64,000 bases of DNA, taken from positions 1 to 64,000 of the forward strand of contig NZ_JACGUT010000077.1 in the NCBI RefSeq assembly GCF_014076845.1. Reading direction: 5' to 3'. This DNA comes from Colwellia sp. MB3u-41 (GTDB taxonomy: Bacteria; Pseudomonadota; Gammaproteobacteria; Enterobacterales; Alteromonadaceae). The position numbers and the translations under genes are program-made. The notes under the pieces are model-generated. The model did not search any database. It saw nothing but the letters and a program-made list of their open reading frames with translations, and was not told the DNA's origin. Positions 53,901-63,616 of the stretch are shown here, one piece after another (the first letter of the stretch is position 1; each line of letters starts with the position of its first letter).

Positions 53901-54695
53901 TTAATTGTTTTTAGGTATGGCCTGATTTACATAAACATCAAAACGATTTTTTTTCATTTTTATACTGGTTGAAGGCGTTTTGTTATTTAAGGGTGGCGCA
54001 TAACTTGGACGCTTAACTACAACACGATATTTCGCTAATTTCAATGCCGGTTCAAGCAAATCATCTGCATCTAAGTCTTCACCAACGAGTGATTGAAATA
54101 CGCGCATTTCTTTTTTTACTGCGGCTGACTTTTCTCGATGAGGGTACATCGGGTCAAGATAAATGACATCGGGCTGTTGGGTGAATGCTAATTCTTCAAT
54201 CGTGGCCGCATGAACAAGTGACATCCGATTGGCAATATCACTAACCTCACTATTTAATTTAGCGCGTTCAAGACCATTTTCCAATAATGCAGCAACAATG
54301 GGCATGCGCTCTTTCATGGTGACTGTGCAGCCTAAGGTAGCCAATACAAAAGAATCTCGTCCTAAGCCTGCGGTAGCGTCTAGTACATGTGGGGTAAAAC
54401 CATGTTTTAGTCCAATCGCTTTAGCAATGTCTTGGCCGCGTCCACCACCAAATTTTCGTCGATGGGCAACGGCGCCATCAACAAAATCAACTTTAATACC
54501 ACCGAGTTTGGGTTCATCAAGTTTGATCAGTTCCAACTGCTGAAAATTTACCTGTAGTAAAAACAGTAATTGAGGGTGTGTAGTGGCTGAAGCGCTGTGG
54601 CCTATATAGGCTAGCTGCCATTTTTTAGCAATTTTTTTAGCTAAATCAACATCGGTTTTATCAACGTAACCTACGGCTATTGTAGATATATCCAT
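53901..54695 (-). CDS. rsmJ: 16S rRNA (guanine1516-N2)-methyltransferase RsmJ
   Basis: 264 residues. Class I SAM-binding methyltransferase with the family blocks [27 protein letters not shown], cut here to the key part, then [11 protein letters not shown] (SAM motif) and YLDPMYP (catalytic D-P-x-Y-P). These identify the YhiQ/RsmJ family that methylates G1516 of 16S rRNA. It starts within the stop codon of the upstream glycosylase gene (TAATG, 54695), so the two are translationally coupled. Confidence 0.93.
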   Translation of the reverse strand: MDISTIAVGYVDKTDVDLAKKIAKKWQLAYIGHSASATTHPQLLFLLQVNFQQLELIKLDEPKLGGIKVDFVDGAVAHRRKFGGGRGQDIAKAIGLKHGFTPHVLDATAGLGRDSFVLATLGCTVTMKERMPIVAALLENGLERAKLNSEVSDIANRMSLVHAATIEELAFTQQPDVIYLDPMYPHREKSAAVKKEMRVFQSLVGEDLDADDLLEPALKLAKYRVVVKRPSYAPPLNNKTPSTSIKMKKNRFDVYVNQAIPKNN

Positions 54696-55408
54696 TAATC
54701 AAACTCTACTTGAACATTGTTATCGCCGGTTGCATAGGCAACTAAGCGGCTGAGTTGACTCAGTGATAAGTCGCATTCACTTTGCCATTGATTGAAAGCG
54801 GTTTGAATAGCGGCTAAGCTTTTTTTACTTTGCAGTCCGCCATCAATTATTTTTTTCGCACGAAAATAAGCTTCAATGTCACGGGTTAGTAAAAAGGTAT
54901 CTTTACCAATCGCCCGTAAAGCATAAGGTCCTGTATTACCGCCTAAACGTTGACCATTTTTTTTCAAGTAATCCCATAAACCAATCATGTTATTACTTGG
55001 CCATGACGCAATAAACTCAGCAAAACTATGGTGTGGGCTATCATCGCTATGTATTTCATCAAACATCATGTGTGCGTTCGCTTGAATAGTTTTTACTTTG
55101 TTGAAATTACGAATAATTCGAGCATCAGCCGCTTTACGTTCTTGCATTTCTTCGGGCATCATCAGTATTTTTGTCAGATCAAAATTAAAAAACATTTCTT
55201 CAAAGTTTGGCCATTTATTTTCGACCACCCGCCAAACAAAACCACTCTGAAAAATTTTTTTAGTGAAGGCTGACAAAATTCTATCATCACCTAGTTTGGC
55301 GACTAAATTATCTTGTTGAGTATCACCTAGTAATAGGTTTAGCACAGCAGCACCGCCTTTACGTTCTGCGGCACGTTGGTATAGAGAGTCGAATTTTTCT
55401 AAAGACAT
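54695..55408 (-). CDS. DNA-3-methyladenine glycosylase I family protein
   Basis: 237 residues from ATG 55408 ([10 protein letters not shown]); a longer frame to 55483 starts without support. Recognisable blocks: [20 protein letters not shown] (substrate pocket region of Tag-like enzymes), then [22 protein letters not shown] and the catalytic-domain end [12 protein letters not shown]. Tag enzymes remove 3-methyladenine from alkylated DNA. The sequence differs notably from E. coli Tag, and I do not see the full set of zinc ligands, so it may be the divergent subgroup. Coupled to rsmJ. Confidence 0.75.
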   Translation of the reverse strand: MSLEKFDSLYQRAAERKGGAAVLNLLLGDTQQDNLVAKLGDDRILSAFTKKIFQSGFVWRVVENKWPNFEEMFFNFDLTKILMMPEEMQERKAADARIIRNFNKVKTIQANAHMMFDEIHSDDSPHHSFAEFIASWPSNNMIGLWDYLKKNGQRLGGNTGPYALRAIGKDTFLLTRDIEAYFRAKKIIDGGLQSKKSLAAIQTAFNQWQSECDLSLSQLSRLVAYATGDNNVQVEFD

Positions 55409-55573
55409 AAATATTCTATTTAAGTTGCGATTACTTTTATGGGGGAAAATATTAACACAGTGAAAGTAAAAGGTGGAAAGCAAGTTACCGTTAATTACCT
55501 TATGGAGGCTACTTTATTTTTCAGATGAGAAAATAATGGGGGACAGCATAAAATACTCCTTGAAGATCTAATT

Positions 55574-55592
55574 GAGAATGATTATCATTAAG
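55574..55592. promoter_or_regulatory. Fur box upstream of the Ni-SOD-type operon
   Basis: GAGAATGATTATCATTAAG matches the 19-base Fur consensus at 15 positions. It lies 74 bases before the ATG of the following operon, where Fur binding would repress transcription when iron is plentiful. This is the best Fur-type site in the window. Confidence 0.65.
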
Positions 55593-55665
55593 CTTGATTG
55601 GTGGTTAACCACCAGAAATACCGGTTAATGCAGTTTACACTTATTTATACGGGGAAGGAAAAACT

Positions 55666-56094
55666 ATGCGGGAATGGCAACGTTTATTGAGTAACGGTAA
55701 TGAATTTTTTGATAATGAAAAATGGGTACAAGCGGAATGTTGCTATAAAGAAGCAGCTTCATATCTTGATGATTTATGGTCAGTGGATACCATGAATATT
55801 GAATTACTCATGGCATGGATAGGGACTTATCATAATCTAGCGGTACTCTATGAAACAAAAGGTAATCCCCAAGTTTCGTTAGAATATCTGCTAATTCCAC
55901 ATCATCGTATGTTAGCACTGAGTCAAAATGGTCAACAATGTGATGACATGCAACTTATCGCATTAAAAGCACTACAATTGACTTTTATGCCCGTACTGTT
56001 GTTTTCACGAAAATATTCAATTTGTAAAGAGTGCCAAAAAGGATTAAAAGAATTTAAAGCGCAACTTGATGAAAACCAAGGGACTGTCCATTAA
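55666..56094 (+). CDS. TPR-like small protein, DUF2753-like
   Basis: 142 residues, helical, no signal peptide. The pattern MREWQRLLSNGNEFF, YKEAASYL and GTYHNLAVLYETKGNP resembles a short TPR unit, and I tentatively compare it with the DUF2753 family of gammaproteobacteria. C-x-x-C near the end (CKECQKG). Good SD (GGGGAAGGAAA). First gene after the Fur box, 40 bases ahead of the Ni-SOD remnant, so probably the head of that operon. Function unknown. Confidence 0.65.
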   Translation: MREWQRLLSNGNEFFDNEKWVQAECCYKEAASYLDDLWSVDTMNIELLMAWIGTYHNLAVLYETKGNPQVSLEYLLIPHHRMLALSQNGQQCDDMQLIALKALQLTFMPVLLFSRKYSICKECQKGLKEFKAQLDENQGTVH

Positions 56095-56134
56095 CGGGAT
56101 GTCTGCTATAAAATAAGTAAAGGAGGGGGGGACT

Positions 56135-56302
56135 ATGCTATATCACTTAATTAAAAAGCTCGATAATAAAGTTCATTTCCCCACTGTGGTGGCGCATTGT
56201 GGTATTTCTTCTAAAAGTTATGAGCCACTATTAGTAGAACCAACCTTTGTGGCTCAATGTGCTTATTCGCCAAATTTAGCGCGCTCTACACTAAATACAT
56301 GA
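56135..56302 (+). pseudogene. sodN: Truncated and degenerate nickel superoxide dismutase (sodN) remnant
   Basis: A 55-codon frame from ATG 56135 with a very strong ribosome site (AAGGAGGGGGGG). The N-terminus MLYHLIKKLDNKVHFPTVVA followed by HCGISSKSYEP resembles the propeptide and nickel hook of Ni-SOD, normally H-C-D-x-P-C-x-x-Y-D-P. His1, Cys2, Tyr9 and Pro11 are kept, but Cys6 and Pro5 are serines and Asp3 is glycine, so nickel could not be held. The remaining ~100 residues of the enzyme are missing; the last 24 codons match nothing I know. Its stop overlaps the start of the maturation protease gene (ATGA). Confidence 0.6.
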
Positions 56303-56598
56303 CGTTTTTAGGCTTTAAAATTTGGAAAGTCACTGGACATAGTATGTTTCCGCGTACCCCTGAATATAGCTATGTGTTGGTGTGTCACTGGTGGATGTAC
56401 CTACAGATAAAACCAGAACAAACGATATTGGTTCATCATCGTCAATACTGGGTGATCATAAAAACGGTGGCATTAATTGATGGCAATGGCTTTATTTGGT
56501 GTAAAGGTGAAAACTTATCGAGTATTGCTGTTGAGCAGTTTGGTCCGGTGAGCCGAAGCCAAATTATAGGACGGGTACTGAGTGTATTCAAAAAGTGA
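56299..56598 (+). CDS. sodX: Nickel-type superoxide dismutase maturation protease (S24/S26 fold)
   Basis: 99 residues from ATG 56299 (MTFLGFKIWKVTGHSMFP); a GTG at 56257 would add residues from the remnant gene. A single-domain signal-peptidase-like serine protease: nucleophile S15 in VTGHSMFP, general-base lysine K55 in VIIKTVA, and the family end WCKGENLSS ... FGPVSRSQIIGRVL. SodX-type proteases trim the propeptide of Ni-SOD to expose His1. Its usual substrate gene sits right before it but is wrecked. The protease itself reads intact, so it has lost its partner recently or serves another substrate. Confidence 0.78.
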   Translation: MTFLGFKIWKVTGHSMFPRTPEYSYVLVCHWWMYLQIKPEQTILVHHRQYWVIIKTVALIDGNGFIWCKGENLSSIAVEQFGPVSRSQIIGRVLSVFKK

Positions 56599-56620
56599 GT
56601 TCTCTTTAAATACACTCAGT
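56577..56620. terminator. Long hairpin overlapping the end of sodX
   Basis: ACTGAGTGTATT (56577-56588) and AATACACTCAGT (56609-56620) are exact 12-base inverted arms around a 20-base loop that holds the sodX stop codon; GTTTTA follows. It is placed between convergent sodX and prlC. The left arm lies in coding sequence, which is unusual. Confidence 0.6.
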
Positions 56621-56645
56621 GTTTTACGTTAACTGACTGCGTTAT

Positions 56646-58691
56646 TTATCCTTTAATACCACAGTGGCGAAGTAAAGCATCGATCTTAGGCTCACGACCA
56701 CGGAAAGCTTTAAATAATACACTCGGTTCTTGTGACCCACCTTTTTCTAATATATTAGTGAGAAAGTCTTTACCTACTTGTGCATTAAAAATCCCTTCTT
56801 CTTCAAAACGGCTAAAGGCGTCAGCGGATAATACTTCTGCCCATTTGTAGCTGTAGTAACCTGCAGAGTACCCCCCCCCAAAAATATGGCCAAAACTGTG
56901 TTGAAAGCGATTAAAGTCAGCCGCTTTCACTACCGAGTATTCTTCACGAACTTTATTTAAAGTCTGCTGAATATAGGCGGTATTTTCTTGTTCAGGTTGA
57001 TAATCTCTATGCATTTTGAAATCAAAAATACTGAATTCTAACTGACGTAACATTTGCATCGCCGATTGATAATTTTTTGCCGCTAGCATTTTATCAAGCA
57101 TTTCTTGTGGCAGTGGTTCACCTGTTTCATAGTGACCTGAAATAAAGGCTAATGCCTCTGGTTGCCAGCACCAGTTTTCTAAAAATTGGCTCGGTAATTC
57201 TACTGCATCCCAAGGAACACCATCGATACCTGAAACACCGCTCGTATTAACTTGTGTCAGCATATGGTGAATACCATGACCAAATTCGTGGAATAAAGTC
57301 ACCACTTCGTCATGGGTAAAGAGGGCAGGTTTATTACCAATAGGCTTATTGAAGTTACACGTAAGGTAAGCAACAGGGTATTGAATGTTACCGTTGGTTA
57401 ATTCTCGACGACTTTTACAATCGTCCATCCATGCGCCACCACGCTTATGGGCACGAGCGTATAGATCTAAATAAAAGCGACCACGTAAATTATTATTACT
57501 GTCGAATACTTCAAAAAACTTCACATCTTTGTGCCAAGTATCAATGTTAGCTATTTCATTGATCTGTAGTCCAAATAAACGTTTAACAACTTCAAATAAG
57601 CCAGACACTACTTTTTTTTCTGGAAAGTAAGGACGACATTCTTCGTCTGAAATAGCGTAACGGCTTTGCTTTAATTTTTCACTGTAGTAAGGCAAATCCC
57701 ATGCTTGTAGGTCTGTTTCATTAAATTCTGTTTTCGCGAATGCTTTAACTTCATTTAAATCTTGTTGGCCTTGTGCCTTTGATTTTACGGCGAGATTTTC
57801 TAAGAAGCCTAAAACTTCATCGGTTGATGAGGCCATTTTTGTGGCAATAGATTTTTCAGAAAAGTTATTGAAACCCAATAATTGTGCTAATTCATGACGT
57901 AGTTTTAACAATTCGTTCATGATGTCGCTGTTGTCAAATTCGCCAGCGCTTGGACCTTGGTCTGATGCGCGGGTAACAAAGCCACGATAGAGCTGTTCAC
58001 GTAATTTTGCATTACTCGAATACATCATAACGGGTAAATAACTTGGAATATCTAAGGTAAACAACCAACCTTGTTTTGCTTGTTCTTTTGCCAATTCAGC
58101 AGCGGCTTCTATAGCACTGTCAGGTAAACCAGCGAGTTCGTTTTTATCGGTAATATTAACGCTATAAGCATGTGTTGCATCAAGTAGGTTATTGCCAAAA
58201 GTAGAGCTTAATTCTGATAAACGGGTAACAATTTCACCGTAGCGTTTTTTGTTTTCATTATTTAAGGCAATACCTGACAATTTAAAATCACGCAACGCAT
58301 TATCAACCACTTTCTTTTGAGCAATGTTCAATTGCTGATATTCGTCGCTAGCAGCGAGTTGCTGATAGGCTTGATATAACTCTTGGTGTTGACCCACAAA
58401 AGTACCGTATTCAGATAAAAGTGGTAAGCATGATTCGTATGCTTCACGTAATTCGTCACTATTAACAACGGAATTCATGTGGGATACCGGCGACCACAGC
58501 TTACTTAACGTATCGTCAGCTTCGTCCGTAGGCATGATTAAATTAGCCCAAGTAAAGGTTTTTTCTTCAAGCACTGCTGCAATCACTTTTTTGCATTCTG
58601 CTATCGCATGCTCAACAGCAGGCTTAATATGTTCAGGCTTTATTTGAGAAAACTGGGGTAAATCTGAAACTGTTAATAATGGATTGCTCAT
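56646..58691 (-). CDS. prlC: Oligopeptidase A (M3 metallopeptidase)
   Basis: 681 residues, the usual length. The zinc site HEFGHGIHH with the downstream glutamate ligand region (GIDGVPWDAVELPSQFLENW) identifies the thimet-oligopeptidase family; order and C-terminus (FGGGYSAGYYSYKWAEVLSADAF) match gammaproteobacterial OpdA. It degrades peptides, including cleaved signal peptides, in the cytoplasm. A run of nine G on the coding strand (56871-56879) encodes Gly-Gly-Gly in this C-terminal block; slippage there would frameshift away the last ~70 residues. Start ATG 58691. Confidence 0.95.
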   Translation of the reverse strand: MSNPLLTVSDLPQFSQIKPEHIKPAVEHAIAECKKVIAAVLEEKTFTWANLIMPTDEADDTLSKLWSPVSHMNSVVNSDELREAYESCLPLLSEYGTFVGQHQELYQAYQQLAASDEYQQLNIAQKKVVDNALRDFKLSGIALNNENKKRYGEIVTRLSELSSTFGNNLLDATHAYSVNITDKNELAGLPDSAIEAAAELAKEQAKQGWLFTLDIPSYLPVMMYSSNAKLREQLYRGFVTRASDQGPSAGEFDNSDIMNELLKLRHELAQLLGFNNFSEKSIATKMASSTDEVLGFLENLAVKSKAQGQQDLNEVKAFAKTEFNETDLQAWDLPYYSEKLKQSRYAISDEECRPYFPEKKVVSGLFEVVKRLFGLQINEIANIDTWHKDVKFFEVFDSNNNLRGRFYLDLYARAHKRGGAWMDDCKSRRELTNGNIQYPVAYLTCNFNKPIGNKPALFTHDEVVTLFHEFGHGIHHMLTQVNTSGVSGIDGVPWDAVELPSQFLENWCWQPEALAFISGHYETGEPLPQEMLDKMLAAKNYQSAMQMLRQLEFSIFDFKMHRDYQPEQENTAYIQQTLNKVREEYSVVKAADFNRFQHSFGHIFGGGYSAGYYSYKWAEVLSADAFSRFEEEGIFNAQVGKDFLTNILEKGGSQEPSVLFKAFRGREPKIDALLRHCGIKG

Positions 58692-58959
58692 AATGCGGTC
58701 TTCTTTATTAAATGATGATCTAGATGTAAGACCTTAAGAGGAGAGATTCAAGGTGTAGCGCTTTTTGTTTTCAATCTATTTTACTTAAAATTGATCACCT
58801 TAAAAAAATAAATGCTACTGTCTATGTTAATACGGTGTTTGTTATTGTTAATTATGCTCTTTATTTACCATTTTAGTTTGGATAAATATTTATTTTAATT
58901 GTATTTTACTTATACTAAAAGTATATGATTTGTCTTCGTCGTGAGTTTCTTGAGGTGTT

Positions 58960-61900
58960 ATGTTTCGTTTTTTTACTGTGAATTCCTTATATTCACTTTT
59001 TTTACTGTACGCTATGCTTTTTACAAATACGGCACAAGCACAAGCAAAGGTGAATCATTTATATTTAGAAAACTTGTCAGTTGAGCATGGCTTGTCTCAA
59101 GGTTCGGTTAAAACTATTTTTCAAGATGATGAAGGTTTTATTTGGGTAGGCACTGAAAGTGGTTTGAATATGTATGACGGTTATAGCTTTCGAACTTTAC
59201 CTGGGCCAGATAATGATTTTGACCATTATGAAACGTATCGGATTATTCAAGATAAGGACAAACTACTTTGGTTGAACATCGTTGATAAAGGGCTATATAC
59301 CTATAATAAAAAAACAGATGTTTACCAAAAAATTCTAGAAACAGACCCAATAAATAAAGATTATTATATAGCTGATATGGTCGAGGGCAACAATAATGAA
59401 TTTTTTATTGCTAGTGCAAAAACTATCATCGTGTATAACAAAATATCTCAAAAAAGTACGCGTCTATTAGATTTATCAAATGAGCTTGCTACGGTTAATA
59501 ATATTTTCGAAATAGTGTTACACCAAAATATCTTATATATTGCGACACGTGTTGGTGTTTTTGCGCTGAATATTGACACTAAAGCATGGAAAAAGTTACC
59601 TGCCGTCACGTCGACTGAAATTAGTTCAGAGAGCTTTAGTGCTGTCGGTGCAAATAAAGTATACAACCTGAATATTAGTGCAACCAATGATCTTTATTTA
59701 GGGACAGACCATGGTGTTTATAGCTTAGCCATTAATAAAGTGAATAATTATTTAGCAGGCGACTTTCAATTGCCTGCCTATAAAGTGATCACTGATGCAG
59801 TGTCAAGTTGGCAGCTTTATGCTGATGGCGATAATTTATACCAAGGCAGTCACTTAGGATTATCAGTCATTAATACCACCACCGACACCACCGAATTTCT
59901 TTTCTCATTTAATGAATTTTTTGACCATATTAAAAGCAATGATGTTATTTCTATTTTGAAAGACAAACGAGGTTCTTTTTGGTTAGGTTCTAGGGCAACG
60001 GGTCTGTATAAGTGGGATCCTAAGCGGAGCTTAATCAGTAATTACGGTTACAAAAAAGACAATGCAAAGAGTCTGACAGATAATGTTATTTGGTTTATTA
60101 CCGCATTACGTAGTGATCCTGAGCAGCTATGGGTGGGTACAAGAAATGGGCTTAATTTACTTGATACGCGTAACAAAAAAACATTGCACTATTTAACAAC
60201 AAATAACCCAAAAAACACTTTCAATATTAGCTATATATATGGTGTCTATGAAGATTTACAGCAACGTTTATGGATTTCTACTGCAAAAGGCGTGGTGTTA
60301 TTTGATATAGAAAGTAAAAAACTCATTGATATTCCGTACAACGATAACGTGAAAGAACTCCTTGCGTTAGAGCAGTATTCTTTCTTTTATGATCGATATA
60401 ATACGTTGTGGAGTATTACAGAAAAAGGTGTCAATCGTATTTCACTGGCAACGGGAATTATTGACCCGCTTGATGAGATGAGCGAAAAAATAGCAGAAGA
60501 CAAAATCTTCAATATTCTAGGCTATTTACCTAATAGTGACAAAATGCTTTTTGCTACCAATAATTCACTATGGTTTTTTGACCTAGAAAATCGCACAAAT
60601 ACACTTTTATATCAAAATCTTAATATTAAAGAAACAGAGTGGACCTATATAGAAAGCTTAGCCTTTGATAAAAAAGGCATGCTTTGGTTTAGTTTTTCAG
60701 GCAAAGGGCTTGTTGGTCTAGACAGTAAAACGTACGAACAAAAATACTTTTACCACAAAGGTAATTCTATTGTCGGCAATCATATCTATGGTTTATTGGT
60801 AGACCCAGAAGGTGACCTTTGGTATGCCAGTCATAATGGCATTTATATGATAGATATTGAAACACACCATATTCGTAACTTCGGTATCAGTGACGGATTA
60901 ATTGGCAGAGAGTTTAATAGTAGCGCTTTTTATCAAATGGCTAATCAAAATTTTGCTTACGGTGCGATGAATGGCTTAAGTATTTTTAATCCCCTTAGCT
61001 TAAAGAAGAAAAATTATGAAGATCAGCTTAGTGTTCATGCTACTAATATTGATGTGTTATCACGTGATTTAGCTTTGCCTTTTGTGCTGAGTAATGGTGA
61101 TACCGTTCAGTTAAATTATGATGATGTGGGTATTCGTATTGATTTCTCGCCATTAACTTACAACAGCACGAATAACATCCTGTTTGAATATAAGTTGCAA
61201 GGTGCTGATAACATAAGTTATCCATTAACCGCTGAAAATCATATTACTTTTTCGAGCTTATCTTCAGGGGCGCATTCGCTAATAGTGCGTATTCAATCAA
61301 CTGAAACTAAAAAATATTCTGACGCTTTTGTTATTAACTTTGTGGTGAAATATGCTTTTTTGTCTTCGCCGTTAGCTTATTTAGTTTATATTGTGTTCTT
61401 GTTGATTGTATTTATGCTGTGGTATGCAAAACGCCAACAAAATACGCGCTTATTACTTGCCGCCCATGAAGAGGTCAAATACCGAGAAAATAGATTGCAG
61501 CTGGCATTAACCGGTAGTAATAGTGAAGTGTGGGATTGGCAAAGTGATGATAACTTAATGTTCGCTAAACGCGCCTCTGAAGAATTAGGTTATAGCGACC
61601 TTAAATATTCTTATAGCCTTAATAAGCATTTGTCGTTAATTCACAAAGATGAACGTGAATTGTTTCATTCACGATGGTTACAATTTTTGGCTGCAGCTGA
61701 TATTAAGACTAGCTTCTCATGTAGTTACCGAATGAAAAAATCCAATGGTCAGTGGCTGTGGTTTAAAGATCTTGGAAAAATTGTGGCAACTGACACCAAA
61801 GGTAGGCCAACCAGAATTACCGGCGCATATACCAATATTACCCAGTCGTTAGCCGACGCCGAACGTGCTCACTTCTATGGTGAAGCTTTTAAGAAAACTA

Positions 61901-63546
61901 AAGATTGGGTCTTAATTATTAGTGACAACTTTAGTCGGGTAATCGCGAATGAATCATTACGACAGGCCTTTGCTTGGCGTGAGGAAGAATTTGCCTTTGA
62001 TGCCAAGGTGTTTGGCCTAACCGACGAGCGTTTTGATTTTTATAAGACCTTATTTACCCATTTAAAGTCGGGTGATGACTGGCGAGGTGAAGAGCTCATA
62101 AAAACGAAGGCTGGCGAAGAATTTCATGTTATTTTAACCGTCAGTGCCAGCCTTAATGAGTCAACCAATAGTATTTATTTTGTGTGTATTTTTACTGATA
62201 TTTCCGCGCAAAAACATGCAGAAAAAGAGCTGCGCTATTTAGCTAATTATGACTATTTAACGGATTTACCTAATCGTGCATTACTGCTTGACAGAATAAA
62301 ACATGCGATGGACTATTCTGCTCGTATGTCAGAGTCGATTGCTTTGTTTTTTATTGATCTAGACCGTTTTAAGCAAGTTAATGATTCATTAGGGCATGAT
62401 TGTGGTGATTTGCTATTACAAGAAGTGACTAAGCGCTTAAAAGCAGTACTAAGGGTTGATGATACTATTGCTCGTATTGGCGGTGATGAGTTTGTTGTGC
62501 TTTTAGAGTCTTTTCGCGGTCATGGCCAACTGGGGCGCATTGCACAGAAAGTTATTACAGCGATTGGTGAACCGGTAACATTAAATGGCAATACCATTAG
62601 TGTGGGTGCTAGTATCGGCATTGCTCTTTTTCCTGAAGATGCTAAAAATAGTGATGAGCTCATTCGTCACGCTGATGTCGCTATGTACCATTCTAAACAA
62701 CTGGGTCGTAATACCTTTCAATTTTATACGCCACGTATGAATGTTGAAGCAAGTGAGCGTTTACATGCAGAATCTACACTTAAGCTCGCTTTTGAAAACA
62801 ATGAGTTTATTAACCACTACCAACCCATTGTTGATTCATACCAAGGTAAGGCCATAGGTGCAGAGTTATTATTGCGTTGGCAAAGCGGAGATAATCTTAT
62901 TTCACCTGATGCGTTTATTCCACTTTCAGAAGACCTCGGGTTGATCATCCCTATGACCGAAGACGCAATCTTACGCGGTGTCATAGATTTGAAAAAATGG
63001 CGAGCTATTCGTCCTAATATGTACTTATCGATTAATCTGTCTGTTCAGCATTTCCTTGAAGACAATTTAATTCCTTATTTGAAAAGTATTTTACAAACGC
63101 ATAATTTATCCGCTGAAGCACTTAAGTTTGAAGTCACTGAAAGTATGCTTATTTCTGATCCAGATAAAGCAATATCTACAATGAAAGCGCTTGATAAACT
63201 AGGTGTGGTACTTGCTTTGGATGATTTTGGTACCGGTTACTCATCATTATCTTATTTAAAAAAATTGCCTTTGAAAATTTTAAAAATTGACCGGAGCTTT
63301 GTTTCGGGGATCGGTATTAACTCTGCTGATGAAGCCATTGTAGCGGCTACTTTAGTATTGGCCAAAAATTTGAAAATGGTTTGCATCGCTGAAGGTGTAG
63401 AAAATGAAATACAGCTGAAATTTTTAGGCGAGAAGCACTGTCATCTCATTCAAGGCTATTTGTATAGCAAGGCTGTTGAAAGTGCTAAAATAGAACAATA
63501 CTTACAAGCTAATGTCATCGGCATAAAAGTTAACAAACCAGAATAG
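58960..63546 (+). CDS. Periplasmic propeller sensor fused to PAS, GGDEF and EAL domains
   Basis: 1528 residues. Signal peptide (about 1-27), then a large periplasmic region of two-component-propeller repeats (DEGFIWVGTESGLNMYDG is one; further W-V/I-G-T repeats to about 680), a Y_Y_Y domain (about 700-795), a membrane helix (about 803-825), two PAS-like domains (about 845-1085), GGDEF (1174-1178) with the inhibitory-site RVDD five residues before it, and an EAL domain where the motif reads ELL (E1302). EAL catalytic blocks EVTESML, DDFGTGYSS and EGVE are present. It should make and/or break cyclic di-GMP in response to a periplasmic ligand, perhaps a carbohydrate. The SD is modest (TTGAGG). 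Confidence 0.92.
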   Translation: MFRFFTVNSLYSLFLLYAMLFTNTAQAQAKVNHLYLENLSVEHGLSQGSVKTIFQDDEGFIWVGTESGLNMYDGYSFRTLPGPDNDFDHYETYRIIQDKDKLLWLNIVDKGLYTYNKKTDVYQKILETDPINKDYYIADMVEGNNNEFFIASAKTIIVYNKISQKSTRLLDLSNELATVNNIFEIVLHQNILYIATRVGVFALNIDTKAWKKLPAVTSTEISSESFSAVGANKVYNLNISATNDLYLGTDHGVYSLAINKVNNYLAGDFQLPAYKVITDAVSSWQLYADGDNLYQGSHLGLSVINTTTDTTEFLFSFNEFFDHIKSNDVISILKDKRGSFWLGSRATGLYKWDPKRSLISNYGYKKDNAKSLTDNVIWFITALRSDPEQLWVGTRNGLNLLDTRNKKTLHYLTTNNPKNTFNISYIYGVYEDLQQRLWISTAKGVVLFDIESKKLIDIPYNDNVKELLALEQYSFFYDRYNTLWSITEKGVNRISLATGIIDPLDEMSEKIAEDKIFNILGYLPNSDKMLFATNNSLWFFDLENRTNTLLYQNLNIKETEWTYIESLAFDKKGMLWFSFSGKGLVGLDSKTYEQKYFYHKGNSIVGNHIYGLLVDPEGDLWYASHNGIYMIDIETHHIRNFGISDGLIGREFNSSAFYQMANQNFAYGAMNGLSIFNPLSLKKKNYEDQLSVHATNIDVLSRDLALPFVLSNGDTVQLNYDDVGIRIDFSPLTYNSTNNILFEYKLQGADNISYPLTAENHITFSSLSSGAHSLIVRIQSTETKKYSDAFVINFVVKYAFLSSPLAYLVYIVFLLIVFMLWYAKRQQNTRLLLAAHEEVKYRENRLQLALTGSNSEVWDWQSDDNLMFAKRASEELGYSDLKYSYSLNKHLSLIHKDERELFHSRWLQFLAAADIKTSFSCSYRMKKSNGQWLWFKDLGKIVATDTKGRPTRITGAYTNITQSLADAERAHFYGEAFKKTKDWVLIISDNFSRVIANESLRQAFAWREEEFAFDAKVFGLTDERFDFYKTLFTHLKSGDDWRGEELIKTKAGEEFHVILTVSASLNESTNSIYFVCIFTDISAQKHAEKELRYLANYDYLTDLPNRALLLDRIKHAMDYSARMSESIALFFIDLDRFKQVNDSLGHDCGDLLLQEVTKRLKAVLRVDDTIARIGGDEFVVLLESFRGHGQLGRIAQKVITAIGEPVTLNGNTISVGASIGIALFPEDAKNSDELIRHADVAMYHSKQLGRNTFQFYTPRMNVEASERLHAESTLKLAFENNEFINHYQPIVDSYQGKAIGAELLLRWQSGDNLISPDAFIPLSEDLGLIIPMTEDAILRGVIDLKKWRAIRPNMYLSINLSVQHFLEDNLIPYLKSILQTHNLSAEALKFEVTESMLISDPDKAISTMKALDKLGVVLALDDFGTGYSSLSYLKKLPLKILKIDRSFVSGIGINSADEAIVAATLVLAKNLKMVCIAEGVENEIQLKFLGEKHCHLIQGYLYSKAVESAKIEQYLQANVIGIKVNKPE

Positions 63547-63616
63547 ATAAGCGGCTTGAATAACGTTAGGTTTAGCCGCATATATTATTAGATACTCTTT
63601 TTCTAGGAACAAAAAC

